18,836 nucleotides of DNA from NCBI GenBank assembly GCA_964522045.1, contig CAZFSF010000049.1, positions 1-18,836 on the forward strand. The letters run 5' to 3'. How positions within the stretch are numbered: the stretch's first letter is position 1; each line of letters opens with the position of its first letter. Positions 1 to 5,867 of the stretch are shown piece by piece. Below the pieces are notes generated by a model that was given only the letters and a program-made list of their open reading frames with translations, made no database searches and had not been told where the DNA came from. This stretch comes from Desulfacyla sp964522045 (lineage in GTDB: Bacteria; Desulfobacterota; DSM-4660; Desulfatiglandales; Desulfatiglandaceae). A program made the translations under genes and the position numbers.

Positions 1-415
1 TAACTTTTAACGCATCCATCTTTGCAACCACAGGGACAAGCCAAAACTGACCAAGTGGATGAAAATTATCAGATCTTGACGCGTCCATCTTTGCAATCAA
101 CGGCGTTTGCATCTTTGCATCGGACTTTTTTGACCTGGCCTTTTGGTTTCGAACTCTCTGAAGGATACGATTACGTTCTGTTTTGTCGGGATTTTTATTA
201 CGGTACTTTTTCCAATAGCCCGGATTGGCGTTGGCCCACTGTTTCTTACTGATTTTCTGGGAGGCGTTGTAAACCGGGTCGATTTTCATCTTATGTCTTT
301 GCCATTCAGCTTTCTTGGCTTTTTGACATTGTGGCTTCTTGCAAGCGATCTGATTCTTATGCCTTGGGCTTGGGTCAAATAGGTCACCACAATAAACACA
401 AAGGATCTGTTGCAT
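1..415 (-). CDS. Cys-rich zinc-finger-like protein, C-terminus cut by window edge
   Basis: An open frame runs from ATG at 415 down to base 2 with no stop, so at least 138 codons are coding and the C-terminus lies outside the window. A Shine-Dalgarno (AGGAGAG) sits about 7 nt upstream of the ATG. The N-terminus has four cysteines, C6, C9, C25 and C30 (C-x2-C-x15-C-x4-C), which looks like a small zinc-binding knuckle. A very basic stretch (residues 31-95, rich in K, R, Q, W and NPGYW/NP motifs) follows. Then come spaced copies of a short A-K-M-[D/Q] motif near residues 100, 110 and 133. I recall proteins of this build (Cys-rich start, basic middle, repeated AKMDA motifs) near transposases in deltaproteobacteria and planctomycetes, but their function is not known to me. 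Nucleic-acid binding is inferred from charge and cysteines only. The frames on the plus strand here are shadows. Confidence 0.6.
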   Translation of the reverse strand, partial: MQQILCVYCGDLFDPSPRHKNQIACKKPQCQKAKKAEWQRHKMKIDPVYNASQKISKKQWANANPGYWKKYRNKNPDKTERNRILQRVRNQKARSKKSDAKMQTPLIAKMDASRSDNFHPLGQFWLVPVVAKMDALKV

Positions 416-690
416 GGTCACTCTCTCCTAATTTGAGAAAATGACCTAACTTATCGGAATTACAAAATAAGAGAGAAATTAAAAAAAATGAAAAGGAGTT
501 TTATAAAAAAACTCAAAAAATAACATGGATGGGGTAAAACTAAACTGGTGGGAATGGTATAGAATTATATCAGTGAAACTGGTCCTGAATTAAATCGGTG
601 TCAATAGCCGATATTTCCACTGCCCTTTTTGCGTTCTCCTGACCGCAGCCATTCCATGAAAGAGCGTATTCGTTTCAAGAAAATCTAATG
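416..690. other. AT-rich spacer with a relic of a YifB gene
   Basis: No complete gene is seen between the Cys-rich gene and the DUF4143 ATPase. The stretch 430-520 is very AT-rich. It contains a 7-bp hairpin (GAGTTTT at 496-502, AAAACTC at 508-514) that, read on the minus strand, is followed by T-rich sequence; it could end transcription of the ATPase gene, but it is too GC-poor to be confident. Bases 606-644 encode part of a YifB protein (separate entry). Confidence 0.5.
606..644 (-). pseudogene. 39-nt fragment of a second YifB/ComM-type gene
   Basis: Read on the minus strand, 644 down to 606 encodes GQENAKRAVEISA, identical to residues 198-210 of the intact YifB at 2215-3744 (DNA 3153-3115). 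The two DNAs match at 33 of 39 bases, with a 20-base perfect core (622-641 equals 3131-3150). All six differences fall at third codon positions and are silent. On both sides the similarity stops sharply: the frame continues as IDTDLIQDQFH and then a stop, which is not YifB. This pattern suggests a piece of a diverged but formerly functional yifB gene, not a recent copy of the neighbour. No longer YifB match is visible around it. Confidence 0.6.
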
Positions 691-2031
691 TCAAACCGAC
701 CATGCAGGAATGACAAAGATTGTTGTTCCTTTGAAATCGAGTGTATTGAATTTTCCCATATGGGCGATAAAGGCCCTTGAAGGCCGGTATGAGCCGACGA
801 AACTCTTGAGCCCTGACGGTAATGGTTCTCTGGGCGTGTAGTGGAGTTTTATCTCAATGGGATAAGGTTTTTCCATGTCGGTCTGCCAGATAAAATCGAC
901 CTCCTTTTTGCTGTGGCTCCGCCAGAATTTTATTTTCTGGTAAAGGTCGTCTCCCCCACTGAGCTGTGTAAAAACAAAATTCTCTAAGATTGCCCCCCTG
1001 TCTGTCCTCTGGTGAAGGGAAACAAAGTTGTTGACGACCCCGTTTCTCATGCCCGCATCATTGAAATACACCTTGGGGGTCTTGATCACCTCAGTCCTTT
1101 TGTTGGTAAAGAAGGGCGGCACGAGACTCAGGACATAGGTGTTTTCCAACAAGAATAGATATTTTTTGACCGTTGGACGAGACAACCCGGACGATACGGC
1201 CAATTCCTGATCTTTTATAAGGTTACCAATCTGAAGACAGAGAAGGGTGACCAGATTGTTATAACCTGATACATCCGCAATTTCCCCGATATCTTTAATG
1301 TCCCGCCTGATATACAAGGAATAGATCTCCTGGATGTCTCTTTGTCTTATAAGGGGGTTTTCTTTCAGGGTAACTGCCGGGTATCCGCCATAGATCAAGT
1401 ATTCATCCAGAAAACGGTTAAGGCGCTTCATCTCATCGGGATCGAGCGTCCGGAGATCCTTCTCCGGATGTTCGGAAGAGACCCAGAAGTTGAAGTCAAA
1501 TGATGAAACAATCCCGGCTAAGTTTTTTTCGCCCTTGAACTCAAGAAATTCCTGGAAATCGAGAGGTCTGATGATGAAACGGTAGACTCTGCCGGTTAAA
1601 CGATCAGTGAATTTTTTCTTGATTTCAAGTGAAGAGGAACCCGTAACAATAAACTTAAGCCGGAGTTTGTTATGATCGTGCATATATTTCAGGAAAGAGG
1701 AGGGGTTATCGAGGTGCTGTATTTCGTCGATGAAAACGACAACTCTCTTGTTAGGGTCAACGCTCTTATTTTTGAGGATTTGCCAGAAATCATTGAAGTC
1801 CTTTAAACTATTTATTAAATCAAAATCATGTAGGTTTTCAAGGTCGAAGAATGCGGTCTGGGAGGGCGAAAGACCTTCTTGCCACAAATGCCTGATTATC
1901 AGGTAAAGTAGAGATGTCTTCCCTGTCTGCCTTGCACCGGTCAGGAGAATGATATTTTCCGGTTCCAAAAAAGGGATAATCCTCTGAAGGATCTTTCTTG
2001 GCAACAGATTTTCAGGAAAAGGGATATCCAT
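691..2031 (-). CDS. AAA+ ATPase with DUF4143 domain
   Basis: A 446-residue protein of the AAA_14/DUF4143 family. The N-terminal NTPase has a Walker A (TGARQTGKTS, residues 31-40) and Walker B (VVVFIDEIQHL, D102 and E103), followed by a sensor-like VTGSSS near residue 150. A middle winged-helix-like part (around residues 265-300, with SGLSRPTVKKYLFLLENTYV) matches the DUF4143 region. The C-terminal part carries KKEVDFIW...PIEIKLH, the D-x(n)-ExK pattern of a restriction-endonuclease-like fold that is common in these proteins. Length is typical for the family. The physiological role is unknown; members are scattered, often single genes in bacteria and archaea and probably moved horizontally. 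The ATG at 2031 lacks a Shine-Dalgarno, but a good promoter lies directly upstream, so translation may be leaderless. There is no obvious partner gene. Confidence 0.88.
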   Translation of the reverse strand: MDIPFPENLLPRKILQRIIPFLEPENIILLTGARQTGKTSLLYLIIRHLWQEGLSPSQTAFFDLENLHDFDLINSLKDFNDFWQILKNKSVDPNKRVVVFIDEIQHLDNPSSFLKYMHDHNKLRLKFIVTGSSSLEIKKKFTDRLTGRVYRFIIRPLDFQEFLEFKGEKNLAGIVSSFDFNFWVSSEHPEKDLRTLDPDEMKRLNRFLDEYLIYGGYPAVTLKENPLIRQRDIQEIYSLYIRRDIKDIGEIADVSGYNNLVTLLCLQIGNLIKDQELAVSSGLSRPTVKKYLFLLENTYVLSLVPPFFTNKRTEVIKTPKVYFNDAGMRNGVVNNFVSLHQRTDRGAILENFVFTQLSGGDDLYQKIKFWRSHSKKEVDFIWQTDMEKPYPIEIKLHYTPREPLPSGLKSFVGSYRPSRAFIAHMGKFNTLDFKGTTIFVIPAWSV

Positions 2032-2039
2032 GGATCAGG

Positions 2040-2068
2040 ATATTACATTTTCTTAAAGTAATTGTCAA
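2040..2068 (-). promoter_or_regulatory. Sigma70-type promoter for the DUF4143 ATPase, near-leaderless
   Basis: On the minus strand a perfect -35 TTGACA (2068-2063) is followed, after exactly 17 nt, by TAATAT (2045-2040; 4 of 6 matches to the -10 consensus). Only 8 nt separate the -10 from the ATG at 2031, so the predicted transcript start falls about 2 nt before the start codon. This fits the missing Shine-Dalgarno. Confidence 0.5.
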
Positions 2069-2214
2069 CTGAATAATCTAAAGATGCAAATTCCTTATTG
2101 ACCGGGATTTTCAGGAGTCCATTGTGGAACAAAGGTCTTAGGTGGAGGTGGCGAGATGCGCATGTGGATTTTGAGGATTGGGTCCGAGATGCGGTTGAGG
2201 ACAAAGGCGGTCTT
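2069..2214. other. Spacer between comM and the ATPase gene
   Basis: I see no supported gene or terminator here. On the plus strand a short stop-to-stop frame ends with TAA at about 2220 and encodes a tryptophan- and acid-rich tail (RWRWRDAHVDFEDWVRDAVE), with only a TTG as possible start. It might be the end of a decayed gene, but it is too short to call. Confidence 0.3.
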
Positions 2215-3744
2215 TCATCTTAAAATCTTACGATCAAGGGTCCTATACTGAATGGCCTCTGCCACATGGGGCGCCCCTATTTCAGCGCATCCCTCTAAAT
2301 CAGCGATGGTCCTGGCGATTTTCAATATACGGGCGTGTGCCCTTGCGCTCAGACCAAACCTCTCCATGGCCTTTTCTAACAGGACGCCCGATTCTGAGTC
2401 AATTCGGCAATATTTCTTGATGTGGCGGCTGTTCATTCGGGCGTTCGTAAATATCTTTGTCCGCGCAAACCGCTCTTCCTGGATCTTCCTCGCACCCATC
2501 ACCCTTTTAAGGATCTCTGCAGATGAGGCCCCTTCAGATATCCCTGCCAGGTCTTTGTAGGGCACGGCAGGGACCTCCATATGGAGATCGATTCGGTCTA
2601 ACAGGGGTCCGGATATCTTGGCCCGATACCTCTGAATCTGCAACGTCGTGCAGATGCATTCCCTCTTGGGATCACCCAAGAAACCGCATGGGCAGGGGTT
2701 CATGGCAGCCACTAACATGAATTCGGCAGGATATGCAACCGTTGAATTGGCGCGGGAAATAGTTACCTGACCATCTTCCATCGGCTGTCTCAATACCTCC
2801 AGGACATTTCTCCTGAATTCCGGGAGTTCATCTAAGAATAGAACGCCGTTGTGTGCCATGCTGACTTCACCAGGTTTGGGGTTCTGTCCTCCTCCGATAA
2901 GACCGGCGTCGGAAATCGTGTGGTGCGGCGAGCGAAAAGGGCGGAGGGTGATCAGACCGTGGCCATCTGGCATAAGCCCCATTACACTGTAGATCTTGGA
3001 CGTGTCAAGAGACTCTTCAAAGCTGAGAACCGGGAGAACCGTGGGAAGGCGCTTTGCCAACATGGTCTTGCCGGAACCAGGAGGGCCTATCATTATAAGA
3101 TTATGTCCGCCGGTGGCCGAGATCTCAACGGCCCTTTTTGCGTTCTCCTGGCCACGGACATCCTTGAAATCCACATCGGAGGCAGGCGGCTGAAAGAGTT
3201 TGGCAAGGTCCACTCTGAAAGGACTTAATTTGGCAATGCCCCTGAGGGCGCCGATAACCTGGGATAGGGCATTAACGGGAAAGATATCGATCCCCTCCAC
3301 TACTGCTGCTTCAGAAGCGTTTTCTTCGGGAAGGAAGATGCCCTTGAGTCCCAATTTTTTACCGGCAATGGCCATGGGCAAGACCCCTTTGACAGGTCTA
3401 ATGAGGCCATCTAAGGCCAATTCGCCCAAGAAAACATAGCCTGAGTAGGAGGATCTGTCGACCAGTCCCGTAGCCGCAAGAATACCAATCGCCATAGGGA
3501 GGTCAAATGCCGAGCCTTCTTTCTTTATATCTGCGGGAGCTAAGTTGACCGTGATTCGATCGGAGGGAAAGTGATAACCCGAATTTTTGATTGCAGCCTT
3601 GACCCTCTCTTTGCTCTCCCTGACAGCCCCTTCCGGCAAACCCACTGTGGAAAAGGAAGGGAGCCCCTGAGAGATGTCCACCTCAACCTCTACGACATAG
3701 GCATCGATTCCGATGACGGCGCTACTGAGGACTTTGGCTAACAT
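2215..3744 (-). CDS. comM: YifB/ComM family Mg-chelatase-like AAA+ ATPase
   Basis: A full-length 509-residue member of the YifB/ComM family. In naturally competent bacteria ComM is a hexameric DNA helicase that promotes branch migration when incoming single-stranded DNA is integrated; in other species the role is less clear. Visible parts are the N-terminal ChlI-like domain (about 1-175, with GLPSFSTVGLPEGAVRESKERV), a Walker A (GPPGSGKT, residues 220-227), a Walker B (GVLFLDELPEF, around residues 300-310), the cysteine-rich NPCPCGF...ECIC segment near residues 350-366, and the C-terminal Mg_chelatase_C part (SARAHARILKIARTIADLEG). ATG at 3744 has an AGGAG 10 nt upstream. It is transcribed divergently from rpoZ across a 164-nt gap. 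No competence genes are in the window. Confidence 0.95.
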   Translation of the reverse strand: MLAKVLSSAVIGIDAYVVEVEVDISQGLPSFSTVGLPEGAVRESKERVKAAIKNSGYHFPSDRITVNLAPADIKKEGSAFDLPMAIGILAATGLVDRSSYSGYVFLGELALDGLIRPVKGVLPMAIAGKKLGLKGIFLPEENASEAAVVEGIDIFPVNALSQVIGALRGIAKLSPFRVDLAKLFQPPASDVDFKDVRGQENAKRAVEISATGGHNLIMIGPPGSGKTMLAKRLPTVLPVLSFEESLDTSKIYSVMGLMPDGHGLITLRPFRSPHHTISDAGLIGGGQNPKPGEVSMAHNGVLFLDELPEFRRNVLEVLRQPMEDGQVTISRANSTVAYPAEFMLVAAMNPCPCGFLGDPKRECICTTLQIQRYRAKISGPLLDRIDLHMEVPAVPYKDLAGISEGASSAEILKRVMGARKIQEERFARTKIFTNARMNSRHIKKYCRIDSESGVLLEKAMERFGLSARAHARILKIARTIADLEGCAEIGAPHVAEAIQYRTLDRKILR

Positions 3745-3802
3745 GAATAGGGGTCTCCTGAGTCACACTCTTCCTGTTAGAAAATTCTAAGTTAATTTGT
3801 TC

Positions 3803-3831
3803 TTTACATTTAGCACAGGAAGCCTTATATT
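3803..3831 (+). promoter_or_regulatory. Sigma70-type promoter for rpoZ-dnaJ-dksA
   Basis: TTTACA (3803-3808; 5 of 6 to TTGACA) and TATATT (3826-3831; 5 of 6 to TATAAT) are separated by exactly 17 nt in an AT-rich divergent intergenic region. The predicted start near 3838 gives a leader of about 70 nt before rpoZ. Confidence 0.6.
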
Positions 3832-3908
3832 ACAAAGTTTATTTTTAATAAGTGATTTTGATAAACATATACTGCAAAGCTACAATTAACCAAAGAGGAG
3901 AGTGAGTG

Positions 3909-4232
3909 ATGGCACGAATCACGGTAGAAGACTGTCTGGAAAAGGTGGATAATCGGTTTGGATTGATTCACCTCGCCGCCAAACGGGTTCGTCAATTGAA
4001 AAAAGGCGCAGAACCACTAATTGTTTGCAAAAATAGGGATATTGTGGTGGCACTCAGGGAAATTGCCGCTGGAGAGGTCTTCAAAGCTATAAAAGATAAC
4101 GAGGAATATTTAGCGGAAAACCCATCTGAAAATGAACCGGGTTCACTCATCGAAGAATCTTCGCTCGAAAACGAACCGGAATCTCCAGATCTGGAAACGG
4201 GTAAAGATGAAGAGGTGCCTGAAGAAAAGTGA
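3909..4232 (+). CDS. rpoZ: RNA polymerase omega subunit
   Basis: A 107-residue omega subunit, the small RNA polymerase subunit that aids assembly of beta-prime. The N-terminal half has the family hallmarks: MARITVEDCLEKV, then DNRFGLIHLAAKRVRQL and later VVALREIAAGEV. The remainder, from about residue 65, is an acidic low-complexity tail with a repeated S-x-E-N-E-P pattern (SENEP, SLENEPES), longer than in many omegas. I start at ATG 3909, 8 nt after AGGAG (3896-3900), in preference to the in-frame GTG at 3906, which is only 5 nt from it. The stop TGA overlaps the GTG start of dnaJ (GTGA, 4229-4232), so the two are probably translationally coupled. Omega is a known part of the ppGpp site on RNA polymerase in E. 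coli, and a DksA-like gene lies two genes downstream. Confidence 0.93.
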   Translation: MARITVEDCLEKVDNRFGLIHLAAKRVRQLKKGAEPLIVCKNRDIVVALREIAAGEVFKAIKDNEEYLAENPSENEPGSLIEESSLENEPESPDLETGKDEEVPEEK

Positions 4233-5347
4233 CAACCTATAAGAGAGATTATTACGAGATCCTGAGTGTTTCCAGAGATTGCGGAGATGAGGAGATCAAG
4301 AGTGCCTATCGAAAGATGGCCTTGAAATATCATCCTGATAAAAATCCCGGTGACAAAGAATCTGAAGAGAGTTTTAAAGAAGCTGCCGAGGCCTATGAGG
4401 TCTTGAGAGACTCGGAAAAAAGGCAGATCTATGATCAGTTTGGTCATGAAGGTCTACAAGGCACCGGGTTTAGAGGTTTCAATGGCTTTGAGGATATATT
4501 TTCAAGTTTTGGAGATATCTTTGAGGGCTTTTTCGGTTTTGGCAGCAGGGGGGGAAGGACCCGAGCCAGACAGGGGAAAAACTTGCGGTACGACCTGGAA
4601 CTGACCTTGGAAGAGGCCTTCCGCGGGATAGAAGAAGAGATCACCTTTAACAGGCTGGAGGCCTGTATGACCTGCAACGGTTCCGGCGCGAGTCCCGGCA
4701 ATGAACCCCAGACCTGCCCCACATGCCAGGGTAGGGGCCAGGTGATTCGATCTCAGGGCTTTTTTCAGGTCAGCACAACCTGCCCGGCCTGTCACGGTCA
4801 GGGAGAAATAATCACAGATCCATGTCCGGATTGCAGGGGAGGTGGAAAAACTCGGGTTGAGAGAAGTATCAGTGTGAAAATCCCTTCAGGCGTAGACACA
4901 GGATCCCAATTGCGTTTGAGAAGGGAAGGTGAATCTGGAGAATATGGAGGCCCCCCCGGAGATCTCTTTGTCGTTATTCACGTCAAAGAACACGAATTTT
5001 TCAGGCGGGAGGAAGAAGACCTTATCTGTCAGATTCCCATCTCATTCGTGCAGGCTGCCTTAGGCGACACTATGATGATTCCTATGTTGGATGACAAGGA
5101 AGGTCATGAGCTGGTGATTCCCCGTGGCACTCAACCCGGCGAGGTGATTAAGATAGCTGGAAAAGGGATGGCCAGTCTGAGAGGGTATCGTAAAAGGGGA
5201 GATCTTTATGTCAAGATTATCGTAAAGATACCCGAAAAAACGAACCAGCGCCAAAAGGAACTATTAGAGGCTTTTGCAGAGACAGAGGATTTGGCCTTAT
5301 CTAAGAGGAAAAATCCCAAGGGCTTCTGGAAAAAAATGGCGAAATAA
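4229..5347 (+). CDS. dnaJ: DnaJ (Hsp40) co-chaperone, full type I
   Basis: A 372-residue type I DnaJ that stimulates ATP hydrolysis by DnaK and delivers unfolded clients. All domains are present: a J domain (about 7-72) with the HPD at 35-37, a G/F-rich linker (72-110), and four zinc motifs of C-x2-C-x-G-x-G type: C146/C149, C163/C166, C185/C188 and C199/C202. The C-terminal substrate-binding barrels follow, with GDLFVVIHVKEHEFFRREEEDL and GDLYVKIIVKIP. The start is GTG 4229, overlapping the rpoZ stop by 4 nt. dnaK and grpE are not in the window, so this copy lies apart from the usual dnaK-dnaJ operon. It could be a second dnaJ of the genome, which cannot be decided here. Gap to the dksA-like gene is 95 nt. 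Confidence 0.93.
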   Translation: MTTYKRDYYEILSVSRDCGDEEIKSAYRKMALKYHPDKNPGDKESEESFKEAAEAYEVLRDSEKRQIYDQFGHEGLQGTGFRGFNGFEDIFSSFGDIFEGFFGFGSRGGRTRARQGKNLRYDLELTLEEAFRGIEEEITFNRLEACMTCNGSGASPGNEPQTCPTCQGRGQVIRSQGFFQVSTTCPACHGQGEIITDPCPDCRGGGKTRVERSISVKIPSGVDTGSQLRLRREGESGEYGGPPGDLFVVIHVKEHEFFRREEEDLICQIPISFVQAALGDTMMIPMLDDKEGHELVIPRGTQPGEVIKIAGKGMASLRGYRKRGDLYVKIIVKIPEKTNQRQKELLEAFAETEDLALSKRKNPKGFWKKMAK

Positions 5348-5442
5348 AATCCCCCGAGTTTATCCCATCTATGGGGTTTATTCAGGGCTGGTGGTAATGG
5401 TAAAAAACGATATATTTCATTTTTTCTGGGACGGAGAGATCT

Positions 5443-5808
5443 ATGTTAAGCAAGAAGAATCAGAAATATTTTAGAGACCTGCTCAACGAGAGGCTGGCTG
5501 GCCTCTTGGATGAAGCCACAAAGACTGTCAGCGGGATGACCGACCGCGGAGAAACCTTCCCCGACCCCACCGACAGGGCTACTTTAGAATCGGAAAGAAA
5601 TTTTACCCTCAGGATTCGAGATAGAGAGAGACGACTGATTTCAAAAGTCAAAGAGGCCTTGGACAGGCTTGACCAGGGTACCTTTGGAATCTGTGAAGAG
5701 TGTGGTGAGGATATTTCTGATAAAAGATTGAAGGCCCGTCCAGTGACGACCCTATGTATTAAGTGTAAGAAAGAGCAGGAGAATGAGGAAAATCTTAAGG
5801 GGCTGTAG
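5443..5808 (+). CDS. dksA: DksA/TraR family zinc-finger transcription regulator
   Basis: A 121-residue DksA-type protein that acts from the secondary channel of RNA polymerase, usually with ppGpp, at rRNA and amino-acid promoters. The N-terminal coiled coil includes the tip motif D41-P-T-D44-R-A46, matching the DxxDxA acidic tip needed in DksA. The zinc finger is C84-x2-C87-x17-C105-x2-C108, and the region RDRERRLISKVKEALDRLDQGTFGICEECGE reads as classical DksA. The length is shorter than E. coli DksA (151), as in many deltaproteobacterial copies. ATG 5443 follows GGAGAG at a normal distance. It is the third gene after rpoZ and dnaJ. A general DksA-like regulator is certain; whether it is the main DksA of this organism is not. 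Confidence 0.88.
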   Translation: MLSKKNQKYFRDLLNERLAGLLDEATKTVSGMTDRGETFPDPTDRATLESERNFTLRIRDRERRLISKVKEALDRLDQGTFGICEECGEDISDKRLKARPVTTLCIKCKKEQENEENLKGL

Positions 5809-5867
5809 GGTTGGCAATTGAAGATCCCTGTAGTGACGATTCCTGTCTATTATGATATGGTTGTCCC

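Noticed and set aside
22..382. Two plus-strand open frames at the left edge
   Set aside because: They lie opposite the minus-strand Cys-rich gene, which has a ribosome site and a composition typical of a real protein; the plus frames do not.
2851..3228. 125-codon plus-strand frame inside comM
   Set aside because: It is antisense to the conserved ATPase core of YifB, including the Walker A region, and has no recognisable domain or ribosome site.
4502..4795. Minus-strand frames inside dnaJ
   Set aside because: They mirror the G/F-rich and zinc-motif codons of dnaJ and have no own features.
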